Source: DATAVB01 sp036267955
Lineage (GTDB): Bacteria; Actinomycetota; Actinomycetes; Mycobacteriales; QHCD01
DNA: 64,000 nt
Assembly: GCA_036267955.1 (NCBI GenBank)
Contig: DATAVB010000124.1
Coordinates: 28,875 to 92,874 of the forward strand
Reading direction: 5' to 3'
Position 1 is the stretch's first letter. Each line of letters starts with the position of its first letter. Positions 8,195 through 16,793 of this stretch are shown one piece after another. The position numbers were made by a program, and so were the translations under genes. The notes beneath the pieces are model-generated. The model ran no database searches. It was not told the origin of the DNA and saw only the letters and a list, made by a program, of their open reading frames with translations.

Positions 8195-8950
8195 ATGCGT
8201 GCGGAGCGACTCAATGCAGTTCTGGACGACCTCGCTCAGCACGGCACCGTCGACGTACTGGCGCTCGCGACGAGGCTCGGCGTCTCCGGCGCGACGATCC
8301 GGCGGGATCTGCGGGCACTACACGACCAGGGTCTGCTCGTCCGTACCCACGGCGGCGCGATGACCAACGACGTCGGCCTGGAGTTGCCGATCCGGTACAA
8401 GGCCTCCCACCACCATCCGGAGAAGCGCCGCATCGGGGTGCGGGCCGCGAAACTCGTCACGGACGGCGCCGTCATCGGCATGACCGGCGGCACCACGGCC
8501 ACCGAGGTCGCCCGGGCATTGCCCGAGCGGCAGAACGTCACGGTCGTCACGAACGCCCTCAACATCGCCGCCGAGTTGGTGCTGCGGCCCAACATCCGGC
8601 TGCTCGTGGCCGGCGGGAAGGCGCGGCACGCCTCGTACGAACTCGTCGGCCCGACCGCCGAGGCAATGGTGTCCGAATACCATTTCGACATCACCTTCAT
8701 CGGTGTTGACGGCCTGACCGTCGCCGAGGGCTGCACCACTCACGACGAGATGGAGGCGCACACCGACCTGGCCTTCATCCGGCAGTCGAGGCAGAACGTG
8801 GTGATCGCCGACAGCAGCAAGATCGGGAAGGTCACCTTCGCCAGGATCTGCGACATCTCCGCGGTGAGCGACCTGGTGACGGACGGCGACATCGATCCCG
8901 ATGCCTTGGATGCGCTGCGCCAGGCCGGCGTGACCGTCACAACGGCCTGA
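8195..8950 (+). CDS. DeoR/GlpR-family transcriptional regulator
   Basis: About 251 residues. The N-terminal DeoR helix-turn-helix is clear (RLNAVLDDLAQHGTVDV, then LGVSGATIRRDLRAL and the wing GLLVRTHGGAM). The C-terminal DeoRC effector domain has the sugar-phosphate-isomerase-like motifs GMTGGTTATEVA, VVTNALNIA and FIGVDGL. These proteins usually repress carbohydrate operons and release DNA on binding a phosphorylated sugar. I use ATG 8195 because RAERL is where family members begin; ATG 8186 is possible, and the open frame extends to 8033 over non-coding DNA. It is divergent from the ABC/catabolic operon, its likely target. Confidence 0.92.
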   Translation: MRAERLNAVLDDLAQHGTVDVLALATRLGVSGATIRRDLRALHDQGLLVRTHGGAMTNDVGLELPIRYKASHHHPEKRRIGVRAAKLVTDGAVIGMTGGTTATEVARALPERQNVTVVTNALNIAAELVLRPNIRLLVAGGKARHASYELVGPTAEAMVSEYHFDITFIGVDGLTVAEGCTTHDEMEAHTDLAFIRQSRQNVVIADSSKIGKVTFARICDISAVSDLVTDGDIDPDALDALRQAGVTVTTA

Positions 8951-9053
8951 TCCTGACCAGAGATTTCTGGCCGGCCATGTCAAGAACGTGCCGTGGGCTA
9001 CGACTGCCCGGCGACAAGCCCGTTCAGATCCACACCGCCTCGAAGGAGACGTC

Positions 9054-9605
9054 ATGCGCACCATCTATGCGTTCGAAATGCTCACGCTCGATGGCTACTA
9101 CGCCGGACCAAACGACGAGTTCGACTGGCCAAACACCGACGAGGAGTTCCACGACTGGTCCGTGCGCCAGCTGGACAACACCGACACGCTGCTCTTCGGT
9201 CGGGCCACCTACGAGGGCATGGCCGCCTACTGGCCCACCGCTCCGGCCGACGACCCGACCGCGCAGCGGATGAACAGCTACCCCAAAATCGCCGTGTCAC
9301 GCACGCTGGAGAAGGTGGAATGGAACAACAGCCGGCTTATCAGGGACAACGTCGCCGAAGAGATCACCGCGCTGAAAGGCCAGCCAGGCAAGGACATTGC
9401 GATCTTCGGAAGCTTCGACCTGACCGTCAGCCTGCTGGAGTTGGGGCTCATCGATGAGCTGCGGATCCTACTCAACCCGATCGTTCTCGGCCGCGGGAAA
9501 TCGCTGTTCAACACCACCAACAAACGCATCCACTTCACTCTCAGGGACACCAATACGTTCGCCTCGGGCAACGTGCTGCTCACCTACACGCCGACCGCCA
9601 GGTAG
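9054..9605 (+). CDS. dihydrofolate-reductase-like protein (RibD C-terminal fold)
   Basis: About 183 residues. The start YAFEMLTLDGYYAG, the central LLFGRATYEGMAAYWP and the late IAIFGSFDLTVSLLE plus GLIDELRILLNPIVLGRGKSLF are the standard blocks of the RibD_C/DHFR-like group common in actinobacteria. These bind a nicotinamide cofactor; a true folate role is not implied. ATG 9054 is preceded by GAAGGAGA. It stands about 100 bases after the DeoR-type gene and resembles the protein at 11848-12420, the two flanking the kinase/sigma-factor pair. Confidence 0.88.
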   Translation: MRTIYAFEMLTLDGYYAGPNDEFDWPNTDEEFHDWSVRQLDNTDTLLFGRATYEGMAAYWPTAPADDPTAQRMNSYPKIAVSRTLEKVEWNNSRLIRDNVAEEITALKGQPGKDIAIFGSFDLTVSLLELGLIDELRILLNPIVLGRGKSLFNTTNKRIHFTLRDTNTFASGNVLLTYTPTAR

Positions 9606-9644
9606 CCAACGGTCAGTTGCCGGGGTAACCCGGATGGTGCTGCA

Positions 9645-10649
9645 TCAGACCGCAAACGAGGCGGCCATCGAGTCGAGGTGCGCGAGGAGTCCGGGAAGGT
9701 CGTTGAGCCAGCCTGTGATGTGTCGATCCCCGTCATCGAGCTGGTCCATCCAGGCTGCCGGCCGGCGCTCACCGAGGGTGGCTCGGATGAGGCCGGTGAT
9801 ATTGCTGAGCTGGCGGTTGGCGGTGCGGATGAGCAGGTCTGGACCCAGGGGTGCGAGTCGACCGCCGGCCTCGGTATAGGCGTTGAGGATTCGGTGCACG
9901 CGTTGGGTGTCGTTATAGCCGAAAGTGACGGCGGCGTGCCCGGTCTCGATGGTGGCGCTCTCCGGCCCGACGGCATCCCAGTCGATCAGCAGCGGACCGC
10001 TGCTGCTGATGATGACGTTGTACGGCTCGACGTCCCGATGGGTGATGACATGATCGGCCGCGGACATGAACGCTTTGTCGTCTCGGGCGCAGAGCTCAAG
10101 AATAACGTCGAGATTGTCCTGCAGAATCGACGCCCAGGACTTCGCATGTTCATGCCCGGCCGCGATCCACCCTTCCCAGGTCGGCCGGGGATGATGAACG
10201 AACCACCTCCAGGCCAACTCCGGTGGTGTCGTTACCGGCGATAGTTCATGCAGCCGCGCGAGCATGGTCCCGAGCCAGTCCGTGACGTCATCATCAGCAC
10301 TCAGGTGCCGGTTGTCGATCCATTCATAAACTCGGTACGACCCCCGCCCATCCACCCGGCCAGCCCAAGCATAGGCCGGTACGACCGGCGGGATCGGCGC
10401 TACGGTAGCGATTCCGGCTTCCAGCGCGCGCCGCTCGAAGTCCATCCGGTCAATGAGTTGCGGCGCCCAGAATGGGTCCTCGTCGGGCCAGAATTCTTTG
10501 ACGTGGAACGATCCGGTCGTCGTGTCCAACCGCCAGCTGCGGGCTACCTGATTGTGCACCAATGTCAGCGGCGCCGTCGGCCGGCCGAGATCGAACGCGG
10601 CGGCGATCGCCACGGCGGCCGGCTCTGCGGATCGATTCCGGGCAGACAT
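9645..10649 (-). CDS. aminoglycoside phosphotransferase (APH)-like kinase
   Basis: About 334 residues with the protein-kinase-like fold of APH/choline kinases. The catalytic loop is HRDVEPYNVI (Brenner motif: H-x-D...N) and the metal-binding segment is LLIDWDAVGPE; an N-terminal lysine in FHVKEFWP probably contacts ATP. The family phosphorylates hydroxyls of aminoglycosides, sugars or other metabolites; drug resistance is not implied. I start at ATG 10649, preceded by GGAAGG at six bases; a TTG two codons earlier is less likely. It is co-directional with, and about 43 bases downstream of, the ECF sigma gene, so the two may be one transcript. Confidence 0.85.
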   Translation of the reverse strand: MSARNRSAEPAAVAIAAAFDLGRPTAPLTLVHNQVARSWRLDTTTGSFHVKEFWPDEDPFWAPQLIDRMDFERRALEAGIATVAPIPPVVPAYAWAGRVDGRGSYRVYEWIDNRHLSADDDVTDWLGTMLARLHELSPVTTPPELAWRWFVHHPRPTWEGWIAAGHEHAKSWASILQDNLDVILELCARDDKAFMSAADHVITHRDVEPYNVIISSSGPLLIDWDAVGPESATIETGHAAVTFGYNDTQRVHRILNAYTEAGGRLAPLGPDLLIRTANRQLSNITGLIRATLGERRPAAWMDQLDDGDRHITGWLNDLPGLLAHLDSMAASFAV

Positions 10650-10692
10650 AAACAACCTTCCAATCGGCCACCAAGGCCAGAGCCGGTGCTGA

Positions 10693-11712
10693 TCAGGCGG
10701 GAGGGAGCGATCGCGGGAGCCCGAACGATGCGAGCACGCTGTTTTCGAAGCGGATCATGGCGCTGATGCGGTCGCCGGCGAGGGTGACGGCGAACAGGCC
10801 GGTCCCGTGGCGGATGCCCGTGGGAGCCCGCAAATAGGAGCCGAACGCCGGCTGACCGTTGGCTCGCGTCGGCACGAGGTCGAATCTCCGACCCGCGCCG
10901 AAAAGGCGAGCGCAGAAGTGACCGACGGTGTCCCGGCCCTCATATTCCAGGGGCAGCGGTGGCATGGACATGAAGACGTCATCGGTCAGTAGGGCCACCA
11001 ACGCGGCGACGTCGGCAGACTCCCACGCACTGACGAACCTCGCCACGATCGCACCCTCGGCGGACGAGTCGGCGGCGGGAGGCGGTTCACTTATCGTCGA
11101 CCGTCCACGCTGCAAGCCGGCTCGGGCCCGCTTGAGGGCACTCTTGACCGATTCGATGGTCGTGTCCATCATGTCGGCCACCTCGGCCGCATGGAATCCG
11201 AGGACGTCACGCAGGATCAGGACGGCGATCTGGCGAGGCGGCAGGATCTGAACCGCGGTCACAAACGCCAGCGAAATGGATTCGGCCTGCTCGTATCGGG
11301 CCTCCGGGCCGAGCGGCAGATTTATCGCACCCTCCAGCAGAGCGTCGGGATACGGCTCGAGCCAGACGACCTCGCCGAGTCGGGTCGGCTCGGGCGGCTC
11401 GACACCGGGGATGTCCCACTCCTTGGCCGGGCGTCGGCTGGCCGCCCGAAGCGCGCTGAGGCACCTGTTGGTGGCGATCCGGTAGAGCCAGGTGCGGATC
11501 GAGGCGCGACCGTCGTACCCACCCAGGCCCCGCCACGCGCCCAACAAGGTGTCCTGGAGCGCGTCTTCTGCATCCTGGAAAGATCCGAGCATCCGATAGC
11601 AGTGCACCTGCAGCTCACGGCGATGCGGCTCGGTCAGCGCTCGGAACGCATCGCCGTCCCCCGCCCGGGACCGGCTGATCAGGTCCGCTCTCACCAATTC
11701 CACCCTCGCCAC
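10693..11712 (-). CDS. ECF sigma factor with SnoaL-like C-terminal domain
   Basis: About 339 residues. Region 2 (about 20-85) shows YRMLGSFQDAEDALQDTLL and the core helix IRTWLYRIATNRCL; region 4 (about 150-200) shows ILPPRQIAVLILRDVLGF with VADMMDTTIESVKSALKRAR. The last 120 residues are a SnoaL/NTF2-like domain (FVSAWESADVAALVALLTDD), as in SigG/SigJ-type ECF factors where this extension replaces an anti-sigma partner. No anti-sigma gene is adjacent. The start is uncertain among GTG 11712, 11703 and 11694. It is divergent from the DHFR-like/efflux pair at 11848, a plausible target. Confidence 0.9.
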   Translation of the reverse strand: MARVELVRADLISRSRAGDGDAFRALTEPHRRELQVHCYRMLGSFQDAEDALQDTLLGAWRGLGGYDGRASIRTWLYRIATNRCLSALRAASRRPAKEWDIPGVEPPEPTRLGEVVWLEPYPDALLEGAINLPLGPEARYEQAESISLAFVTAVQILPPRQIAVLILRDVLGFHAAEVADMMDTTIESVKSALKRARAGLQRGRSTISEPPPAADSSAEGAIVARFVSAWESADVAALVALLTDDVFMSMPPLPLEYEGRDTVGHFCARLFGAGRRFDLVPTRANGQPAFGSYLRAPTGIRHGTGLFAVTLAGDRISAMIRFENSVLASFGLPRSLPPA

Positions 11713-11847
11713 CTCATTCCTCAACCTAGTCGCCTTTCCATCCTGTATGGACGCCGACCGGAGAGAAAACGGGGCGGTCGATGAACGCCCCCTTTGCTGG
11801 CGTCGCGGCGTCCAGATCAGTGGCAACGCCAACAAAGGAGAATCGAT

Positions 11848-12420
11848 ATGGGAAACATCGTCATCAGTGAGAACGTCACGCTGGATGGAGTCGTACAGGA
11901 CCCGACCGGTGATGAGGGCTGCACATTCGGCGGCTGGTTCGACCCGACCACCGCGGAAGACCGCGAAGCGTGGGCCAAGGTCGAATTCGAAGAGGCGTTG
12001 AACGCCGCGGCGCTGCTGCTCGGCGGACGAACGTACGAGTGGTTCGCCGCCCGCTGGACCTCCCGGCCCGGCCAGTGGGCGGACCGGCTGCGCAGCCTGC
12101 CCAAGTACGTCGTGTCCACCACGCTTGACGAGCTCGGATGGGACAACTCGACGATCCTGCGAGGTGACGTGGTCGCTGAGATCTCGAAGCTGAAGCAGAA
12201 GGTGGACGGCGACATCGTCGTCTACGCCAGCGGCCGGCTCGTGCAGACGCTGATGGAGCACGACCTCGTCGACGAGCTGCGGCTGATGACCCATCCGTAC
12301 GTGCTGGGAGCCGGCGAGCGACTCTTCGGCGAGACCAGCGATCGGAAGTCCATGCGCCTGGCTGACTCCCGCATCGTTGGCAGCGGCCTTGTCCTGCTCA
12401 CCTACCGGTCCGCCCGATGA
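11848..12420 (+). CDS. dihydrofolate-reductase-like protein (RibD C-terminal fold)
   Basis: 190 residues of the same family as 9054-9605: NIVISENVTLDGVVQDP at the start, LLLGGRTYEWFAARW in the middle, DIVVYASGRLVQTLMEHDLV and DELRLMTHPYVLGAGERLFG at the end. ATG 11848 follows AAAGGAG at seven bases. The stop TGA overlaps the ATG of the efflux pump gene (ATGA at 12417-12420), so the two are co-translated. Its neighbour on the other side is the divergent ECF sigma gene; small RibD_C proteins are frequent near sigma factors of this kind. Role unknown, probably an NADPH-dependent reductase. Confidence 0.9.
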   Translation: MGNIVISENVTLDGVVQDPTGDEGCTFGGWFDPTTAEDREAWAKVEFEEALNAAALLLGGRTYEWFAARWTSRPGQWADRLRSLPKYVVSTTLDELGWDNSTILRGDVVAEISKLKQKVDGDIVVYASGRLVQTLMEHDLVDELRLMTHPYVLGAGERLFGETSDRKSMRLADSRIVGSGLVLLTYRSAR

Positions 12421-13838
12421 CCATGACGGAAAAGCAACGCTGGGTGCTGGCGCTGACATCGACTGCGTCGCTGATGATTTCGCTGGATGCACTGGTCGTC
12501 ACCACTGCCCTGCATGCGATCGCGCTGGATCTGCATGCCTCCATTGCCGATCTGGAATGGACCGTGAACGCTTACACCCTGCCGTTTGCCGTGCTGCTCA
12601 TGGCCGGCGCGGCCCTGGGCGAACGATACGGCCGCAGGCGATTTCTGGTGGGTGGCCTGGCCTTGTTCGGAATCGCCTCCGCCGGTTGTGCGCTGGCACC
12701 GAGCCTCGGCTGGCTCATCGCGACCCGCGCGATCCAGGGCGTCGGCGCCGCCGCGGTGGCACCGACCGCCTTGTCCCTGCTGTCAGCGGTGTTCGGGCCC
12801 GAACAGCGGCCCCGAGCGTTGGGTCTGTTCGCATCGATCACCGGGCTGGCCACACTCGGGGGGCCGCTCGTCGGCGGAGCGATTGTGCAGAACCTGAGCT
12901 GGCAGTGGATTTTCTGGATCAACGTACCGATCGCCGCGGTGCTGATCCCCCTGGTGCTGGCACGGCTCGAGCGGGATTCGGGTTCGCCGCGCGGTCTGGA
13001 TTATGGCGGGATCGGGCTGGTGAGCGCGGGAGCGTTCGGGCTGGTCTGGGGATTGATCAGGGGGAACGGATCGGGTTGGACCAGCGCCGAGGTCATCGCG
13101 GCGCTGGCCGGTGGCGCGGTCGCTCTCGTCGTCTTCGTCGGCTGGGAGTTGCGTACCGTCGCTCCGCTCGTACCGATGCGCCTGTTCGCGTCGCGCGCCT
13201 TCTCCGCCGGCAATACAGCCGGGTTCCTCCTGTTCGCCTCCGTCTTCAGCGGCGCGTTCTTCTTTGCCCAATTTCTACAGGTCGTACTGCGGCACGATCC
13301 GATGGCCACCGGATTGTTGCTGGCACCGTGGACGGTGGCCCTCTTCGTGGTCGCGCCGATCGCGGGTAGACAGATACAAAGGATAGGCGCGCGTCCGCTG
13401 GTCGTGACCGGGTTGCTGCTGCAGGCGGTCGGATTCGGGTGGATCGCCCTGATCGCCAGCCCCGGACTGACCTATCCGCCGCTGATTCTTCCGTTCGTGA
13501 TCTCCGGTATCGGCATCGCGCTGACGATCCCGTCGGCGCAGAGTGCCGTCATCGGGGCGGTGCCGATGACAGCGATCGGCGCCGCCTCGGGCACGTTCAA
13601 CACCGTTCGCCAGCTCGGCGGCGCCTTCGGGATCGCCATCACCACAGCGGTTTTCACCACCCACGGCGGGCTCGACTCCGCGAGGACATTCAGCGACGGC
13701 TTCGGTCCTGCCATCGCGACGGCAGCAACCCTGGCCCTCGCCGGGGCGGTCATTGGGCTGCTCCTCCCCCGGCAGGAGGCGCGGGCCACCGGCCAGACCG
13801 TGGCGGCGCCGGCCGCCCAGCGGGTACCCGCCGGGTAG
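12417..13838 (+). CDS. MFS efflux transporter, DHA2 (EmrB/QacA) family
   Basis: 473 residues with about 14 hydrophobic helices, as expected for DHA2 drug:proton antiporters in the cytoplasmic membrane. Motif A is visible as GERYGRRRFLVGG, motif C as ITGLATLGGPLVGGAI, and the first helix carries the acidic SLDALVVTTAL. It overlaps the RibD_C-type gene by four bases, so the pump and reductase form one operon divergent from the ECF sigma factor. The substrate is unknown. A second DHA2 pump lies at 21059-22486 but is clearly not a recent copy. Confidence 0.92.
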   Translation: MTMTEKQRWVLALTSTASLMISLDALVVTTALHAIALDLHASIADLEWTVNAYTLPFAVLLMAGAALGERYGRRRFLVGGLALFGIASAGCALAPSLGWLIATRAIQGVGAAAVAPTALSLLSAVFGPEQRPRALGLFASITGLATLGGPLVGGAIVQNLSWQWIFWINVPIAAVLIPLVLARLERDSGSPRGLDYGGIGLVSAGAFGLVWGLIRGNGSGWTSAEVIAALAGGAVALVVFVGWELRTVAPLVPMRLFASRAFSAGNTAGFLLFASVFSGAFFFAQFLQVVLRHDPMATGLLLAPWTVALFVVAPIAGRQIQRIGARPLVVTGLLLQAVGFGWIALIASPGLTYPPLILPFVISGIGIALTIPSAQSAVIGAVPMTAIGAASGTFNTVRQLGGAFGIAITTAVFTTHGGLDSARTFSDGFGPAIATAATLALAGAVIGLLLPRQEARATGQTVAAPAAQRVPAG

Positions 13839-13871
13839 CCGGGTGGTGCCGCAAGCACGCCTCCGAGCGGC

Positions 13872-14660
13872 CTAGTCAACCCACGCTGCGGCATCCCGGA
13901 AAGCGAAATGCTCACCGGCCCGATATCGCGGCCTGGGCTGATAGGTGTTTACGCCCGGATCGCCGCGCAGCAGGAATGCACTGGGATAGGGCTGCTCGTC
14001 GGCCACGATCCGGGTCGAAGTCGGGATATACCGGATGGTGAGTCCGCAGCGCCGATTCGGCGAGGTGTTGGCGTTGCTGCCGTGCACGATATTGGGATGG
14101 TGCACCTCGACGTCTCCGGGCCGCAGCACCATGTCCACGGCCTCGGTCTCGTTCACCTCGACGGCGATTTCCGCCCCGAGCACATTGTCCTGCGCAGCGG
14201 TCTTGCGGATTGGGGCGAAATCCTGTTTGTGGCTGCCCGGCAGCACGCGGACGCAGCCGTTGTCCGGGTTGGATTCGTCGACCGCGAGCCAGAGGCTCAC
14301 CACCTTCACCGGATCCAGTGGCCAGAATGCGCCGTCCTGATGCCACAGCACCGGCCGTCCGGAGAACGCCGGCTTGCAAATGTAGTGGGAGGCGAAAAGG
14401 GCGATCTCGGGGCCGACGAACAGCGAGGCGATGTCGACCAGCCGGTCGTCGCTGATCAACCGCACCCAGAACGGATCGTCACGCAGGTAGATGTGGCCGA
14501 GATTCTCCGGCCGTACGTCCGGGTGGCGCTCCTGCAGCCACGCGACGTGATCATTCACCTCGTTGATCAGATCCGCGTCGATGACGTCCCGGAAGATGAC
14601 ATAGCCGTCGCGCTCGAACTGGTCGAGCCCGGCGTGTTTGTCCGTGGTCTCAACGGTCAT
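13872..14660 (-). CDS. phytanoyl-CoA dioxygenase (PhyH) family protein
   Basis: 262 residues. Fe(II) and 2-oxoglutarate site motifs are present: HxD in LWHQDGAFWPLDP, the block CVRVLPGSHKQ, the distal histidine in NIVHGSNAN and the 2-oxoglutarate-binding arginine in RRCGLTIRYIP. ATG 14660 follows GGAGG. The gene is divergent from an AraC regulator 94 bases away, which probably controls it. Downstream of that regulator lies a broken PhyH gene, so this dioxygenase may have had a partner. Substrate unknown. Confidence 0.9.
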   Translation of the reverse strand: MTVETTDKHAGLDQFERDGYVIFRDVIDADLINEVNDHVAWLQERHPDVRPENLGHIYLRDDPFWVRLISDDRLVDIASLFVGPEIALFASHYICKPAFSGRPVLWHQDGAFWPLDPVKVVSLWLAVDESNPDNGCVRVLPGSHKQDFAPIRKTAAQDNVLGAEIAVEVNETEAVDMVLRPGDVEVHHPNIVHGSNANTSPNRRCGLTIRYIPTSTRIVADEQPYPSAFLLRGDPGVNTYQPRPRYRAGEHFAFRDAAAWVD

Positions 14661-14754
14661 GGTTGCCTCCAGTCAATCTGTCTCGCTGTCATCGTGCGGG
14701 ACAGGGCAGCCGCAGGGATAGCACAGGCCGCACCAGAACATGTAATTTCTTGAT

Positions 14755-15615
14755 GTGGCTACCAACCTCCTGCAGTTCCAACGGACGGCTGCCGGCCGGC
14801 CGTACCACGCCGCGCTGGTGCCGATGCCGGTGCGACCGATCGGGTCGGACCGGCACGGTCACGCCGACTTCTACGAGCTGATGGGCATCGTCGCGGGACG
14901 GGGCGAGCAGCACCTGGTCACCGGCTCCCAGGAGCTGCGGGCGGGCGACGTCGCGCTGGTGCGACCCGGTGACCAGCACGCGATCAGTGGTCTTCCCCCG
15001 CACGGCATGGAGTTCATCAACATCGCCTTTCCCATCTCCACCTGGCGCGAATTTCTCAAGCTGACGGGCGTCAATTCGGCCGGGGACTGGGATCGTGCTC
15101 CCCTGCCGCCGCTCGTCCGGCTGCGCGGAGCCGACGCGGACCGGATGATGGCGTTGTTCCGCCGCGTCCTGGACGACTTCCACCGCCGGCCATCGGTGCT
15201 TCAGCTCGTCCGATTCTGGGTCGATCTGGTCGACCTGCTGCCGGGACAGGACAGCGGCCCGGTAAGCCGGCTCACGGGCGTGCCCGACTGGCTGTCCGAG
15301 GCACACGCAGCGATGCACCGCCCGGAGAATTTACGCGGCGGCATTCCGACGCTGCTGACATTGAGCAACGTGAGTCATGCACACCTGTCCCGCTGCATGA
15401 GAACCCATTACGGGATAACGCCGGGCGAGTTCGTCGCGCAGTTGCGGCTCGGCCTCGCGGCGACGCTGTTGACAACGACACCGGCGACCGTCACCGCCAT
15501 CGCGTACCGCTGCGGCTTCTCCAGCCCGTCCTATTTCACCCGGTGTTTTCATGCCGCCCACGGCATCTCACCGCGGGCCTTCCGCGAGCACAGCCGCCGG
15601 GCATTTGTGCCGTGA
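14755..15615 (+). CDS. AraC-family transcriptional regulator
   Basis: 286 residues: an N-terminal cupin-type sensing domain (DFYELMGIVAGRGEQHL, then LRAGDVALVRPGDQH) followed by two C-terminal helix-turn-helix units (LTLSNVSHAHLSRCMRTHYG and VTAIAYRCGFSSPSYFTRCF, then GISPRAFRE). The start is GTG 14755; no ribosome site is visible, and the AT-rich TGTAAT eight bases upstream could be a -10 box, so the mRNA may be leaderless. Likely controls the divergent PhyH gene. Its stop overlaps the GTG of the broken PhyH gene (GTGA), so that gene was once co-translated with it. Confidence 0.9.
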   Translation: MATNLLQFQRTAAGRPYHAALVPMPVRPIGSDRHGHADFYELMGIVAGRGEQHLVTGSQELRAGDVALVRPGDQHAISGLPPHGMEFINIAFPISTWREFLKLTGVNSAGDWDRAPLPPLVRLRGADADRMMALFRRVLDDFHRRPSVLQLVRFWVDLVDLLPGQDSGPVSRLTGVPDWLSEAHAAMHRPENLRGGIPTLLTLSNVSHAHLSRCMRTHYGITPGEFVAQLRLGLAATLLTTTPATVTAIAYRCGFSSPSYFTRCFHAAHGISPRAFREHSRRAFVP

Positions 15616-15978
15616 CGAAAGACGTACTGCCGGTAGACCTCGTCGATGAATTGCGGGACGACCTCGACCGCAGTCTCGGCGTCAACCACCAGCCCGATGC
15701 GCAGGCCGAGCTACAGCTGCGGATGTTCGAGACGAGTCGGGCCAACCTCAGCCTCTTCGACCGCGAGCCGATTGTCACCTTCGCCGAACGCCTTATCGGG
15801 GACGACCGGCCGGCTTTCGGCGCCGATCACGTCCATGTCATCCACAACAATTCGTTTCCGGACCCGGCCCGGCCCGGGAATATCCAGCTGGCATCAGGAC
15901 GAGCCGCCGTACTACGTCTATGCCAACCCGCGCCTCAAGCGCCTGCTCGGATTTCTCCCGGCCGGCCCGTACGGATAG
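15612..15978 (+). pseudogene. frameshifted, truncated PhyH-family dioxygenase gene
   Basis: Starts at GTG 15612 inside the AraC stop and reads a PhyH-like N-terminal half (VDLVDELRDDLDRSL, then FAERLIGDDRPAFGADHVHV) until about 15888. The family continuation WHQDEPPYYVYANPRLKRLL then appears in a different frame and stops at 15976-15978. So there is one frameshift just before the metal-binding HxD, and the last half of the protein, with the distal histidine and the 2-oxoglutarate arginine, is missing. About 120 codons remain of an expected 250-290. It cannot make a working enzyme. A sequencing error could explain the frameshift but not the missing half. Confidence 0.85.
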
Positions 15979-16038
15979 TCGCCTGAACATCATTGGCGAC
16001 AAGGTGCAGCAGCGTCGGTGCGTCTATCACGTAGCGGG

Positions 16039-16686
16039 TCATCTCGGCACCTCAGATATCCGCGGCGGCCGCTTTTCCCGGCGTCGTTGCACCAGCAGGC
16101 TCAGCGGCGAAACCGCCGCCCACAGCACGAACGCCCAGGCGGTGGCGAATGCCACCGGAATGGATATCAGAAACACGACGATGAAGACGAGGCCACGCAC
16201 GTTGTCCGGTTGACGGACCGCCTCAGGGGCGTCCGGACGCAGCAGGTCCAGGCGGCTGAACTCACGGTTCAGCAGCATGAGGCACGCCGAGGCGATGACC
16301 TGGATCAGCGCGTAGATGCCGAAGCGGACACCGAAGCCGCCGTCGCTCGTCAGTATTCGGGTCGCGAACGGCGTCAGAACCACCATCAGGAGCCAGAGCA
16401 TGTTCAGCCGGCCGACGGCGCCACCCAACCGGGCCACGTACCGGAAGGTGCGGCGATGCCCGGACCAGTGGTTCCCGATGACCAGGAAGCTGATCAGGAA
16501 CGCGAGATACTCGCTCCACTGATCGTGCAGTGCGCGCAGGAAATCGATGTTGCTGGTGCCATCGGTGGTATGCGGCACCGGGAGGGCGAGCGCAAGCAGC
16601 GTGATCGCGATGGCGACCACGGCGTCCGAGAAGAAGATCACCCGCTGGGCGGCTTCGACCTCTGGATCCGCGGCGGGATCGGTCAC
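16039..16686 (-). CDS. TMEM175-family (DUF1211) potassium-channel-like membrane protein
   Basis: About 215 residues. The family signature RVIFFSDAVVAIAITLLAL (R-x3-FSD on the first helix, lining the pore in TMEM175 channels) is present near residue 15, and about six hydrophobic helices follow. Bacterial members are tetrameric K+-conducting membrane proteins. The start is GTG 16686, preceded by GGGAG; the open frame extends upstream to 16836 but there overlaps katG and its terminator hairpin. It stands alone downstream of katG on the same strand, separated by a strong hairpin, so it probably has its own promoter in the 70-base gap. Confidence 0.88.
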   Translation of the reverse strand: MTDPAADPEVEAAQRVIFFSDAVVAIAITLLALALPVPHTTDGTSNIDFLRALHDQWSEYLAFLISFLVIGNHWSGHRRTFRYVARLGGAVGRLNMLWLLMVVLTPFATRILTSDGGFGVRFGIYALIQVIASACLMLLNREFSRLDLLRPDAPEAVRQPDNVRGLVFIVVFLISIPVAFATAWAFVLWAAVSPLSLLVQRRREKRPPRISEVPR

Positions 16687-16752
16687 GGCAGCTACTCCCG
16701 ACTCGCGATGAGTTGTACGTCGATCCGGAGAGTAACGACCGCGAAGATCGGA

Positions 16753-16787
16753 TGTTCGGGCCGGCCGCCGAGCGGCCGGCCCGAACA
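16753..16787 (-). terminator. terminator hairpin of katG
   Basis: A perfect stem of 16 bp (left arm begins TGTTCGGGCC, loop CGA) lies seven bases after the katG stop. There is no strong U-run, as is usual for high-GC actinobacterial terminators. Confidence 0.8.
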
Positions 16788-16793
16788 CCGGGA

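Noticed and set aside
9605..9645. Short GC hairpin between convergent genes as a terminator
   Set aside because: The stem is only about 5 bp (CCGGGgtaaCCCGG) and could arise by chance in this GC range.
11713..12492. N-terminal extension of the ECF sigma frame into the DHFR-like gene
   Set aside because: The extra 260 codons are antisense to 11848-12420 and unlike sigma proteins; the ECF domain begins at about 11700.
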